Below are positions 33,999 to 44,970 of a DNA stretch of 56,328 nt, one piece after another. Each line of letters begins with the position of its first letter. Position 1 is the stretch's first letter. Position numbers and translations under genes: made by a program. The stretch spans positions 1-56,328 of the forward strand of contig NZ_JAAVVE010000026.1 in assembly GCF_018449795.1 (NCBI RefSeq), read 5' to 3'. Under the pieces are notes generated by a model. The model did no database searches, was not told where the DNA came from, and saw only the letters and a list, made by a program, of their open reading frames with translations. This stretch comes from Sphingomonas sp. dw_22 (GTDB lineage Bacteria > Pseudomonadota > Alphaproteobacteria > Sphingomonadales > Sphingomonadaceae).

Positions 33999-35648
33999 AT
34001 GGCCACCGCAGATTCGCCAGACCGGCTCGATCCCGCCGATCCCTATGCCCGCGAGGGGCAGACCTTTCCGGCGCTGTCGGAGGAGATGAGCGCGCGCGTC
34101 GCGTCGTTCGGCAGCGAGGAAGTCTTTCCCGAAGGCGCTACCCTGTTCCGCGCCGGCGACCGGAGCGTCGATTTCTTCCTGTGCCTGGAGGGCGGCATCG
34201 AGATCCTCGACCGCGACATCGAAGGGCAGGAGCGCATCGTCCATGTCCATGCCCCGCGCCAGTTCGCGGGCGAGCTCGACCTGTTCAACGACCGCAAGGT
34301 GCTGGTGAGCGGCCGTGCGCTGCCCGGTACCCGCGTCGCGCGGGTGGAGCGTCCCGCCTTTCGCCGGATGATGGCCGCCGAGCCCGATATCGGCGAGATC
34401 GTGATGCGCGCCTTCATCCTGCGCCGCGTCGGCATGATCCGGCATGGCGAGGCCGGCGTCGCGCTGGTCGGACCCGCGCATGCCGCCGATACCGGGCGGA
34501 TCGAGACCTTCCTCACGCGCAACGGCCTGCCCCATCGCCGCGTCGATACCGAGGCGGATGACGATGCAGCGGGCTTCATGGAATGCCTCGCGCTTGCCGA
34601 GGGCGACCTGCCCGTCGTGGTGGTCGAGGGGCGCGTGCTGCGCAATCCGAGCAACGCCCAGCTTGCCGATGCGGTGGGGCTCACCACTGCGCTCGACCCG
34701 GACCATGTCCATGACGTCGCCGTGGTGGGAGCGGGGCCGGCGGGGCTGGCCGCCGCCGTCTATGCCGCGTCCGAAGGGCTCGATACGATCGTGATCGAGG
34801 CGGTGGCGCCGGGCGGTCAGGCGGGGACGAGCTCGCGCATCGAGAATTATCTGGGCTTCCCCACCGGCATTTCGGGCCAGGCGCTGTCCGGTCGCGCGCA
34901 GGTCCAGGCGCAGAAATTCGGGGCGCGGCTGCTGATCTCGCGATCGGCCAGGGGCATCGAATGCGAGGGGCGGCCGTTCCGCATCCATCTCGACGACGGC
35001 GCCTCGCTCCAGGCGCGGACGGTGGTGGTCGCCACCGGCGCCCGCTATCGCAAGCTCGATCTGCCGCTCTATGCCGAGCTGGAAGGCAATGGCATCTATT
35101 ATGCCGCGACGGCGATGGAGGCGGGGATCTGCGCCGAGCAGCCGGCAGTGGTGATCGGCGGCGGCAATTCGGCGGGGCAGGCGGCGATCTACCTCGCGCG
35201 CACCGCGGGGCATGTCCATATGCTGGTGCGCGGACCGGGGCTGGCGGCGACGATGTCGAGCTATCTGATCGAGCGGATCGAGGCTTCGGAGCGGATCACG
35301 CTCCATCCCTTCAGCGAAGTGACCGAGCTGGAGGGCGATACCCATCTGCGCGCGCTCCGCTGGACCCATCGCGAATCCGGCGAGACGCAGCGGCACGAAG
35401 TGGGGGCGCTGTTCGTGATGATCGGCGCGCAGCCCAATACCGACTGGCTGGAGAATTGCCTGGAGCTCGATCCCGCCGGCTTCGTGAAGACCGGGAGCGG
35501 CGAGACCTTCTTCTGCTCGTCGCGGCCGGGCGTGTTCGCGGTGGGCGATGTCCGCTCGGGATCGGTCAAGCGCGTGGCGTCGGGGGTGGGCGAGGGCTCG
35601 GTCGTCGTCTCCGCGCTCCACCGTTATCTTGAACCCGTACCCCGATAG
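33999..35648 (+). CDS. cNMP-binding / thioredoxin-reductase-like flavoprotein without CxxC
   Basis: A 549-residue fusion. The N-terminal cyclic-nucleotide-binding domain (about 30-140) shows LFRAGDRSVDFFLCLEGGIEI and FAGELDLFNDRKVLVSGRA. A thioredoxin-like spacer (about 150-225) is followed by a thioredoxin reductase fold with FAD motif VVGAGPAGLAAAVYA, NADPH motif VIGGGNSAGQAA, and GVFAVGDVRSGSVKRVAS. At the site of the usual redox CxxC, between the FAD halves, the sequence reads YYAATAMEAGIC, so the dithiol is absent. It may be a regulated NAD(P)H oxidoreductase rather than a thioredoxin reductase. Confidence 0.85.
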   Translation: MATADSPDRLDPADPYAREGQTFPALSEEMSARVASFGSEEVFPEGATLFRAGDRSVDFFLCLEGGIEILDRDIEGQERIVHVHAPRQFAGELDLFNDRKVLVSGRALPGTRVARVERPAFRRMMAAEPDIGEIVMRAFILRRVGMIRHGEAGVALVGPAHAADTGRIETFLTRNGLPHRRVDTEADDDAAGFMECLALAEGDLPVVVVEGRVLRNPSNAQLADAVGLTTALDPDHVHDVAVVGAGPAGLAAAVYAASEGLDTIVIEAVAPGGQAGTSSRIENYLGFPTGISGQALSGRAQVQAQKFGARLLISRSARGIECEGRPFRIHLDDGASLQARTVVVATGARYRKLDLPLYAELEGNGIYYAATAMEAGICAEQPAVVIGGGNSAGQAAIYLARTAGHVHMLVRGPGLAATMSSYLIERIEASERITLHPFSEVTELEGDTHLRALRWTHRESGETQRHEVGALFVMIGAQPNTDWLENCLELDPAGFVKTGSGETFFCSSRPGVFAVGDVRSGSVKRVASGVGEGSVVVSALHRYLEPVPR

Positions 35649-35666
35649 CGGCTAAGGGCGCGCTCC

Positions 35667-35948
35667 ATGAGCGACACTCCTCCCGACCGGCTCTCGGTCA
35701 ATCAGAACAGCCCCTATTTCCAGCGCGAGCTGCTGGAGCGCGGCATCGGCATCCGCTTCAAGGGCATCCAGCGCCGCGACGTGGAGGAATATTGCATCTC
35801 CGAGGGCTGGATCCGCGCCGCGCTGGGCAACAAGGTGGACCGCAAGGGCAATCCGCTGACGATCAAGCTGATCGGCCCGGTCGAGGCGTGGTTCGAGCGG
35901 CCGGCCGAGGGCGAAGCCGCGGCGGACGAGGCCGGCGCCGAGGGCTGA
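35667..35948 (+). CDS. DUF3297 family protein
   Basis: A 93-residue protein that matches the DUF3297 pattern: SDTPPDRLSVNQNSPYF, LERGIGIRFKGIQRRDVEEYCISEGWIR, DRKGNPLTIKLIGPVEAWFE. The family is common in alpha- and gammaproteobacteria and has no known function. An acidic tail (EGEAAADEAGAEG) ends it. It is 18 bases after the flavoprotein gene, so co-transcription is likely. Confidence 0.88.
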   Translation: MSDTPPDRLSVNQNSPYFQRELLERGIGIRFKGIQRRDVEEYCISEGWIRAALGNKVDRKGNPLTIKLIGPVEAWFERPAEGEAAADEAGAEG

Positions 35949-36004
35949 ACCGGCTTTAGGTCGGATCGGTATTCAGGGCCGACGCGCACTGCCAATCTTT
36001 CCTT

Positions 36005-36116
36005 CCGTCACCCCGGCCGAAGTGCCGGGGTCCACCGTGCGGCTGGGAGAGCCGCTCACAGCTTAGAGGGGCTCGCTCGCGGAGGAGTGGACCCCGGCAC
36101 TTCGGCCGGGGTGAGG
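36005..36116. repeat. Palindromic repeat family B, copy 2
   Basis: It starts GTCACCCCGGCCGAAGTGCC and ends with the near-perfect inverted complement. The interior (GGCTGGGAGAG ... GGGGCTCGCTCGCGGAGGAG) is the reverse complement of the interior of the copy at 21031-21135, so the two are in opposite orientations. It sits between convergent genes (DUF3297 and the PEP-mutase-like enzyme). Confidence 0.88.
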
Positions 36117-36148
36117 GGGGGTGGCCTCCCTCCCGTGTGAATGCCGAT

Positions 36149-36907
36149 CTATTCCGTAAAGACCGTCCGCGCCGCATCCTCGAACGCCTTGAGCGCCAGC
36201 AGGTGCGGGAAGGGGCCGTGGCTGATCCGGGCGACGCCGGCCGCAGCGACATCGCGGGCCGAGGGCGCGCCGGGAAAGGCCATGAAATTGACCGGCAGCG
36301 GCACCGCCTTGCAGATCCGCTCGAGCAGGCGGAGATCGGCCAGGCCGGGGACGAAGAAGCCGCTCGCACCGGCTTCGGCATAGGCATGGCCGCGTTCGAT
36401 CGCGGCGTCCGCCATGGCGTCGTCATGCGTTTCGGGCGAGGCGATCAGGAAGATGTCGGTGCGGGCGTTGAGGAAGAAGGCGGGGCCGGTCTCCCAGCGG
36501 ATCGCGGCGATGCGCGCGGCCTGATCCTCCACGCCGTGCATCGTGCGGGGATCGCTGCCGACGATCTGGTCCTCGAAATTGCAGCCGATGGCGCCGGTCG
36601 CCGCGAGCCGGGCGACGTTGGACGCGGCGCGCTCCGGGTGCACCGCATAGGCGCCCTCGAAATCGATCGAGACGGGCAGCGCCGTGCTCGCCACCACGCG
36701 CGCGGCATTGGCGAGTGCAAGATCGAGCGCCAGCCCCTCCGCATCCTCCACGCCATGCGCGGTGGCGACCGAGGCGCTGCCGGTGGCGATCGCCTTCGCC
36801 CCCGCCCTTTCGGCGACGGCGGCGCTGCCCGCGTCCCAGACGTTGAACAGGATCACCGGATCGCCGGCGACATGCAGCGCGGCGAAGCTATCGAATTTTG
36901 CGGGCAT
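36149..36907 (-). CDS. Isocitrate lyase / PEP mutase family enzyme
   Basis: A 252-residue TIM-barrel protein. Motifs are VILFNVWDAGSAAVAERAGAKAIATGSASVA, LPVSIDFEGAYA, GCNFEDQIVG (metal-binding Glu/Asp) and FFLNARTDIF. The KKCGH catalytic loop of true isocitrate and methylisocitrate lyases is absent, so the reaction could be a hydrolase or a different C-C lyase. I chose MPAKFDSFAAL, preceded by GGGGAAAGTTTC; an upstream ATG adds an unlikely N-terminus. Confidence 0.82.
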   Translation of the reverse strand: MPAKFDSFAALHVAGDPVILFNVWDAGSAAVAERAGAKAIATGSASVATAHGVEDAEGLALDLALANAARVVASTALPVSIDFEGAYAVHPERAASNVARLAATGAIGCNFEDQIVGSDPRTMHGVEDQAARIAAIRWETGPAFFLNARTDIFLIASPETHDDAMADAAIERGHAYAEAGASGFFVPGLADLRLLERICKAVPLPVNFMAFPGAPSARDVAAAGVARISHGPFPHLLALKAFEDAARTVFTE

Positions 36908-37069
36908 GAAACTTTCCCCTTGTTCCTCTATTGTTCTAGAAGGGTAAGGATTCCGGGGCAAGACCGGAACGCGCCGGCCGCCCGATCGGCGAGACGAAAT
37001 ATCGTTTTATCTGAAGCGGCGGAGAAGCGTCGTATGGCTTTGCGGCTTGCCGCCGGGGCCGGGCCGGCG

Positions 37070-37150
37070 CTACTCGACCTCGGCCATGTTAGCATCGACG
37101 CGGCGGCAAGTGAAGCTGCCCATCGCATCGATCGTCTCGAAGCGGATCAT
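37070..37150 (-). CDS. Tiny ORF 2 downstream of the LytTR regulator
   Basis: A 26-codon ORF, MIRFETIDAMGSFTCRRVDA then NMAEVE. Its ATG overlaps the stop of tiny ORF 1 (ATGA). It has a single Cys and looks like the end of a small soluble protein. It may be a real coupled small gene, or the end of a gene broken by a frameshift. Not confirmed. Confidence 0.35.
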   Translation of the reverse strand: MIRFETIDAMGSFTCRRVDANMAEVE

Positions 37151-37260
37151 GCCGTCGCCGCGTTCGGTAGCCTGTCAGCTATATTCGTGGCGAACTGCTC
37201 GGGCGTGAAGGCCCCGGTCTTGGCGACCGGGGCCAATGGCGCGAGCAGCGCCGCGATCAA
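37147..37260 (-). CDS. Tiny ORF 1 downstream of the LytTR regulator
   Basis: A 37-codon ORF that starts at TTG overlapping the response-regulator stop (TTGA). It reads MIAALLAPLAPVAKTGAFTP followed by EQFATNIADRLPNAATA. The first 14 residues are signal-like. The same TTGA coupling is used by folA and by the lipoprotein methyltransferase gene here. Its stop overlaps the start of tiny ORF 2. Alternatively the two ORFs are one small protein split by a frameshift near position 37150. Confidence 0.4.
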   Translation of the reverse strand: MIAALLAPLAPVAKTGAFTPEQFATNIADRLPNAATA

Positions 37261-38057
37261 TGGACGAAGCGCGCCACGACGTCGCGATAGGACCGGCTGA
37301 CCTTCACCGACGCGCCCGAATTGAGCACCAGGAAGCATTCGCCGTTGGTGTGCGGCTTCACCTGTCGGACGAGGTCGAGATTGACGATCGTCGAGCGATG
37401 GACGCGCTGGAAACGGCGCGGATCGAGGCGCTTCTCCAGATCCTTCATCGTCTCGCGCAGGATCAGCGTGTTGTCGCCGGTATAGATGCACATGTAATCG
37501 CCGGCCGCGTCGATCCGCTCGATCGTATCGACATCGACGCGGAAGATCTGGCCTCGATCCTTGATGTTGATGAGCTTCTCGAAGCGGTTGGCGGCATGCT
37601 CGGGATTGCCGTCGGCGATTTCCTCGACCGCGTCGGGGGCGACCTCGGCAAGGACTTCCTTCAGCTTCTCGACTTCCTCGACGCCGCGCTTCTCGGTCAG
37701 GCGCTGGCGCACCCGATCGAGCGTGTCGGCGAGCCGGGCGGGTTCGACCGGCTTCATCAGGTAATCCATCGCCTGCGCCTCGAAGGCGCGGATGGCATGG
37801 TCGCTATAGGCGGTGACGAAGACGAACAGCGGCGGTTCGACTTCCATCAGGCCCTGGACGACCGAGAAGCCGTCGAAGCCGGGCATCTGGATGTCGAGGA
37901 ATACGAGATCGGGTTTGTGGGTCTTGATGGATCGGATGGCTTCTCGGCCGTTGGAGCATTTGTCGATTATTTCGACATCCTCATGCTCCTGAAGGCGGAG
38001 CTCCAGCCCCTGGATCGCCAGGGGTTCGTCGTCGACGAGGATGGTACGGATGGTCAT
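37257..38057 (-). CDS. LytTR-family response regulator
   Basis: A 266-residue transcription factor. The receiver domain has VDDEP, phospho-acceptor Asp55 in LVFLDIQMPGF, the Thr in FVTAYSD and Lys in MDYLMKPV. A helical linker (about 115-150) leads to a C-terminal LytTR DNA-binding domain (ILRETMKDLEKRLDPRRFQRVHRSTIVNLDLV). It overlaps its sensor kinase by ATGA. Targets are unknown; the TonB receptor gene is the nearest neighbour. Confidence 0.93.
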   Translation of the reverse strand: MTIRTILVDDEPLAIQGLELRLQEHEDVEIIDKCSNGREAIRSIKTHKPDLVFLDIQMPGFDGFSVVQGLMEVEPPLFVFVTAYSDHAIRAFEAQAMDYLMKPVEPARLADTLDRVRQRLTEKRGVEEVEKLKEVLAEVAPDAVEEIADGNPEHAANRFEKLINIKDRGQIFRVDVDTIERIDAAGDYMCIYTGDNTLILRETMKDLEKRLDPRRFQRVHRSTIVNLDLVRQVKPHTNGECFLVLNSGASVKVSRSYRDVVARFVH

Positions 38058-39193
38058 GCGGCCTCTCGGTTCGGTTCCTCAAGCTGGAACGGTATCTCGA
38101 TCTCAACGCTGAACCCTTTCCCAAGGTCCGTGCGCGTTTCGAATCGATGGTCAGGCCCGAAAGCCTGCGCCAGTCGTTCCCTGATATTGGCGAGCCCCAC
38201 GCCAGTTGAAAGGGTCGGCCGCTGCCGCGTTTCGATCAAGCCGGGTCCGGTGTCGGATACGGCGATGTGAACCCGTTCTCCGGCGAGCCGAGCGGAAACG
38301 GTGATATCGGCGCCCTCTTCCTGGGGCGTGACGGCATATTTGATCGCGTTTTCGACCAGGGGCTGGAGCAGCAGCGAGGGCAGCCGGGCCTTGGCGCAGC
38401 GCGGATCGACGTCGAAATGGGTGCGCAGCCGCTCATCGAAGCGCATCTTCTCGATCTCGAGATAAAGCTTCAGCGTCTCGACCTCCTGCGCCAGCGTGAC
38501 ATGGGCGGTGGGTTCGTTCGCCAGCGTATAGCGCAAAAAGGACGACAGGCGCGAGAGCATGATGTTCGCCCGCTCGGTCTGCTTGAGCAGCACCAGCGTC
38601 GAGATCGAATTGAGCGTGTTGAACAGGAAATGCGGATTGAGCTGATAGCGCAGCATCGCGAGCTGGGCGCTGGACGCCTGGCTCTCCAGGATCTGCATCT
38701 GATCGATCTGCTGCTCGACGATCAGGTAGAAGTTGATCCCGAAATAGAGCGCCGACCAGCCCGCGAGCACGGTGAAGGTGAGGAAGGTGTAGCCGAGCAC
38801 GCGGGTAAGCGTGATTCCCGGCTCGGCGGCGGTGAAGGAGAAGGTGAATGCCTCCAGCACCGCGTAGACCAGCGCCGCCGCGACCAGCGTGCCGAGCGTC
38901 AGGATCACGCTGGGGATGCGCGGCAGCCGGCGGTAATAGCCGTAGAGCGAGGAGAGCAGCAGCGTCAGGCAATAGCCGACGATCGCCTCGATGATCGACT
39001 TGATGATGCCTTCGACCGACAGGCCGTTCGAGATCGACGAGACGGTGCGCAGCAGCAGATAGCCGCTCCACCCCGCCGCCTGGAGCATCCAGAAGGCGCG
39101 GCTCTTGTCCTCGAAGAACGGCCGGGAGAAGAGTCCCGGCTGTTTGTTCGTTTCCGGCATGCGCCTTTCGGCAGGATTTACTGCTGTCGTCAC
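38054..39193 (-). CDS. Membrane sensor histidine kinase, LytS/YehU-like
   Basis: A 379-residue kinase with about four hydrophobic segments (about 38-160), a His_kinase domain with His188 in LRYQLNPHFLFNTLNSI, and an ATP-binding domain with LVENAIKYA, DTGPGL and STGVGLANIRERL. It pairs with the LytTR regulator (4-bp overlap). The start is GTG at 39193; an ATG 11 codons later, preceded by GAAAGG, is an alternative. The gene lies just downstream of the TonB receptor on the same strand. Confidence 0.92.
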   Translation of the reverse strand: MTTAVNPAERRMPETNKQPGLFSRPFFEDKSRAFWMLQAAGWSGYLLLRTVSSISNGLSVEGIIKSIIEAIVGYCLTLLLSSLYGYYRRLPRIPSVILTLGTLVAAALVYAVLEAFTFSFTAAEPGITLTRVLGYTFLTFTVLAGWSALYFGINFYLIVEQQIDQMQILESQASSAQLAMLRYQLNPHFLFNTLNSISTLVLLKQTERANIMLSRLSSFLRYTLANEPTAHVTLAQEVETLKLYLEIEKMRFDERLRTHFDVDPRCAKARLPSLLLQPLVENAIKYAVTPQEEGADITVSARLAGERVHIAVSDTGPGLIETRQRPTLSTGVGLANIRERLAQAFGPDHRFETRTDLGKGFSVEIEIPFQLEEPNREAA

Positions 39194-39257
39194 ATGGCGG
39201 CCTCTATCATCTGGGGCTCGGCAACGGCAAATCCGGCGCTGAAGCCCATCCGGACAA

Positions 39258-39291
39258 ACGAAAACCGCCGCCCCATTGCTGGGACGGCGGC
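39258..39291 (-). terminator. Intrinsic terminator of the TonB receptor gene
   Basis: On the minus strand a stem GCCGCCGTCCC / GGGGCGGCGG with loop AGCAAT is followed by TTTTCGTTT, about 30 bases after the receptor stop. This should separate the receptor transcript from the kinase-regulator pair. Confidence 0.75.
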
Positions 39292-39319
39292 TTCGTTGTT
39301 CCCGAGGGAGGCTGCGGGC

Positions 39320-41806
39320 TTAGAAGCCGACCGACAGCGTACCCTGGATGGCGCGCGGAGCGCCGAAGTTCGCATTGGTCGAAGCCGCGGTGGTGAGACC
39401 ACCCGAGAACGAACCGATGTAGAACTTATCGAACAGGTTGGTCACGTTGAGCTGCAGATAGGTGTTCTTGAAGCCCATGTTGACCAGGCTGTAGCGGACG
39501 TCGAGGTCGACGACCGTGTAGCCGGGGATCTTGATCGTGTTGATGTCGTTCAGGAAGCGCGAGGTCGTGCGCTTGGCCTGCACGCCGAGGTCGAAGCCGG
39601 CGATCGAGCCCTGGATACGGCCACCATACATGAACTCGGGGACGTTGCGCTCACGCTTGCCTTCGGTGCTCTGGCCAGCGGCCAGACCAGCGACCTGATC
39701 CTCGATCTTCGAACCGATGTACGAACCGAACGCGTAAAGCGAGATCGGCTCGATCGGCTGGTACGCGATGCTGCCGTCAACGCCCCACTTCTTCACATTG
39801 CCCAGGTTGGTATCGACCGAGCACTGGCAATCGTCGTTGAACGCCGAGACCAGGCGGTTGTGATAGGTCGAGTACCACGGCGCGACGCTCGCCTGCACCT
39901 TGTTCGAGGTATAGCGCAGGCCGAGATCGAAGCTGTCCGAGGTTTCCGGAGTGGGCTTCGCGGCCGGGTTGCTCGCCGGGATGTAGAGCGAGTTGTAGAG
40001 CGTATCGGTGCCCGGCACCGAGATGTTCTTCGCCCAGTTCGCCGCCAGGCTGATTTCCGGCGTCAGGTGGTAGGTCGCGCCGACGTTCGGCAGGAACTTG
40101 TTGTAGTTGTAGGTACGGCTCTGCGGAGCAGCGGCGCCCGACGGCCTGCCGTTGGCGGCAACCGTGTAGGGATTCGCCGCCGCATAGGCCGCGGCGTTCG
40201 CATTGGCGCAGTTCACGTTGCCGCTCGTATCGGTCGTGAAGCAGAAGTTGTTCAAGTCGCGCTGGAAGAACGGCACGCGACCGCCGAGCAGAACGGTCAG
40301 CTGGTCGTTCAGGAACTTGCCGCGATATTCGCCGGCGACCTGGTTCAGCATCGCGACCGACTTGCGGTTGCGCTTCTGGAGCGCGTCACCGTTCACGTCG
40401 AGCAGCGGATCGTTGACCGGGAAGACGTCGAACGGCTCGCCGTTCAGCTGCAGCAGGCCGGCTTCGCCGGTCTGGCGGTGACGCGCACGGTCGAAGGTGT
40501 ACGACAGGCGGACGCGGTTGTTCTCGTTCAGGTCATAGGCCAGGTTGGCAACCGCAGTGTAGCGGTTGGTCTTGGTCTGGCTCGGGGTCACCACGCGAAT
40601 GCCGTCAAGCGCATCACCGTCGCCGTTCAGGTCACGGCCGGCGAAATAATAGGCCGCCGCGCGGCTGTTGAATTGCGAAAGCGTGGTGAAGAACACGCCG
40701 GTGGTGCCGTTCGGACCGAGGCCCTCATAGGCGATGCTCGTGCCGCCGCCATTCGCCTTGACCGTCTGATAGGCCGCATCGACCGAGAAGATCAGGCCCT
40801 GCGCCAGCGTGAAGCGCGAGTTCAGGCGGATATTGCCGGTGTTCGACGGATTGTAGCGGCGTTCGAACGAGCTGCCGCAGCTGTTCGGCGCATCGACGGT
40901 GCCAGCGACCGCGCTGGTATTGATGGTGCAGATGCCATCGCTGACATCGTAGAAACGCGCGCGCTTGTTATCGAGCGCCACGGTCGCGACGGTCAGCGGC
41001 GAGCCGCCGAAGTTGTTGCGGTTGACGTTGTAGTGCATCGCCAGCGAAACGAAGTCGCCGTTGCTGCCGATTTCCTGGCGGATCTTGGCGTTGTACTGCG
41101 ACTTGCGGATCTTGCCATAGCTGGCGAACGACGACTCGTTCTGCAGGCTGGAGGCCGAGATCCAGGCGGTGGTGCCATGGCCGGTGAGGTCGCCGGTGTT
41201 GACCAGACCGAACGCGCGGAACATCGGACGATCGCCCGCGCCCGGAGCGATGATGTTGCCGTAACTGCCGACCAGCATCGCGCCGAATTCCTTGCTCGGC
41301 GTGAGCGAGTTGATGTTGACGGTGCCGCCCACGGCCGAAGCGGTCGGGCTGTCGACGTCGGTCGAGCCGAGGTTGACGTTGACGTTGTCGATCAGTTCCG
41401 AGTCGATCTGCTGGTTCGTGTAGACCGCATAGTTGCCCGAGTCGTTCAGCGGGATACCGTCGAAGGTCTGCGAGATTCGGCTCGAGTCGAAGCCGCGGAT
41501 CGTGAAGTTGCCGCCGCTCGAACCCCAGGGATCGTTATTGGTGAAGCTGACGCCCGGCACCATGTTGAGGGTCTGGTTGATCGACTGGCCGGCGGTCTGG
41601 CGCTCGATCAGCTCCTGCGTGAGCACGACCTTCGCCTTGGGCGAGTCCGGAATGCGGATGCCGGCGACCTGATCGTTCGCGGTGCTGCCGGTGACGACGA
41701 TCTCGCCCTGGTCCTCGAAGTCGGTCGAGCCAGTCGACTGCGCGAAGGCGCTCGCCGGAATCATCAGCGTGGCAAAGGCCACGCCGGCAAAAAGCTTGGT
41801 GCGCAT
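39320..41806 (-). CDS. TonB-dependent outer-membrane receptor
   Basis: An 828-residue importer that uses proton-motive energy through TonB. The signal peptide is MRTKLFAGVAFATLMIPASAFAQ. A short Ton box-like segment (GEIVVTG) is followed by the plug domain (INQTLNMVPGVSFTNNDPWGSSG, FTIRGFDSSRISQTFDGIPLN, ASAVGGTVNI) and a 22-stranded beta-barrel ending in the expected Phe (TLSVGF). The substrate is unknown; siderophores or other Fe complexes are possible. I chose the start after AAAGGGAACACCAAA; an upstream ATG gives an unlikely N-terminus. Confidence 0.93.
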   Translation of the reverse strand: MRTKLFAGVAFATLMIPASAFAQSTGSTDFEDQGEIVVTGSTANDQVAGIRIPDSPKAKVVLTQELIERQTAGQSINQTLNMVPGVSFTNNDPWGSSGGNFTIRGFDSSRISQTFDGIPLNDSGNYAVYTNQQIDSELIDNVNVNLGSTDVDSPTASAVGGTVNINSLTPSKEFGAMLVGSYGNIIAPGAGDRPMFRAFGLVNTGDLTGHGTTAWISASSLQNESSFASYGKIRKSQYNAKIRQEIGSNGDFVSLAMHYNVNRNNFGGSPLTVATVALDNKRARFYDVSDGICTINTSAVAGTVDAPNSCGSSFERRYNPSNTGNIRLNSRFTLAQGLIFSVDAAYQTVKANGGGTSIAYEGLGPNGTTGVFFTTLSQFNSRAAAYYFAGRDLNGDGDALDGIRVVTPSQTKTNRYTAVANLAYDLNENNRVRLSYTFDRARHRQTGEAGLLQLNGEPFDVFPVNDPLLDVNGDALQKRNRKSVAMLNQVAGEYRGKFLNDQLTVLLGGRVPFFQRDLNNFCFTTDTSGNVNCANANAAAYAAANPYTVAANGRPSGAAAPQSRTYNYNKFLPNVGATYHLTPEISLAANWAKNISVPGTDTLYNSLYIPASNPAAKPTPETSDSFDLGLRYTSNKVQASVAPWYSTYHNRLVSAFNDDCQCSVDTNLGNVKKWGVDGSIAYQPIEPISLYAFGSYIGSKIEDQVAGLAAGQSTEGKRERNVPEFMYGGRIQGSIAGFDLGVQAKRTTSRFLNDINTIKIPGYTVVDLDVRYSLVNMGFKNTYLQLNVTNLFDKFYIGSFSGGLTTAASTNANFGAPRAIQGTLSVGF

Positions 41807-41978
41807 TTTGGTGTTCCCTTTCGGTGTATTTCTTATTCGCCGTGCTCTCAAGGTGCACTGCACGCGGTGCGTTTCACCGTCGTCGCCGCCCATGGCGTTC
41901 TTTTATTGCGCTTCCATGACAGTCAATTGGAGTCCGCGTTAAGCTGCGATTCAGCTTTTGTTGCGTTGCAAAAAAGCA

Positions 41979-44490
<2,512 letters not shown>

Positions 44491-44510
44491 CCTTCATTTC
44501 GTCCTTATAA

Positions 44511-44527
44511 AGGGACAATATGTCTCT
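44511..44527. promoter_or_regulatory. Candidate operator over the XRE start codon
   Basis: AGGGACAATATGTCTCT is an inverted repeat with one mismatch and covers the XRE ATG (44520). Next to it, 44501-44516 (GTCCTTATAAAGGGAC) is a second imperfect palindrome that also contains a TATAAA-like -10. No Shine-Dalgarno precedes the ATG, so the mRNA may be leaderless. This suits autoregulation by the XRE protein. Confidence 0.5.
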
Positions 44528-44897
44528 TAATGGGGACGGTCAAGAGGGTATCGATGCCGAGGCGTTCGGCGCGCGCATTCGCCAGGCCGCGGCGCAGCGC
44601 AACTATTCGCCCGCGGAGCTGGCGCGGCGCTCCAATATCGCGAAGCAGACCATGTCCGCTTACTGGAACGGCCAGCGATTCTGCGGCGCGGAGCGGCTGT
44701 TCGCGCTCGCCGAAGCGCTGGGCGTCGATGCGCGATGGCTGGTGGAAGGCGAGCCGGAGGGCGAGGTGGACGGCGGCGAGGCGCGGGAGGCGGCGCTGCT
44801 CGAAGCCTATCGGGAGCTGGACGCGCGGCGGAAGGCGGCGCTGGTTGAGGTCGCCCGCGCCATGGCGGGGCGGATCGGGCGGCCGCCGGGCGAATAG
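44520..44897 (+). CDS. XRE-family helix-turn-helix regulator
   Basis: A 125-residue protein. The HTH domain spans about 15-70 (FGARIRQAAAQRNYSPAELARRSNIAKQTMSAYWNGQRFCGAERLFALAEALGVDARWLVEGE). The C-terminus is helical and charged (EAYRELDARRKAALVEVARAMAG). It is shorter than phage CI repressors and lacks a protease domain. It probably represses its own and the divergent small membrane-protein gene. Confidence 0.85.
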   Translation: MSLNGDGQEGIDAEAFGARIRQAAAQRNYSPAELARRSNIAKQTMSAYWNGQRFCGAERLFALAEALGVDARWLVEGEPEGEVDGGEAREAALLEAYRELDARRKAALVEVARAMAGRIGRPPGE

Positions 44898-44970
44898 CGA
44901 AGCCTCGTCTCCGGATCGGGACGCGCGCCGATGTTGATCGCGATGCCGATCTCGCCCATCTAGCCGCGCT

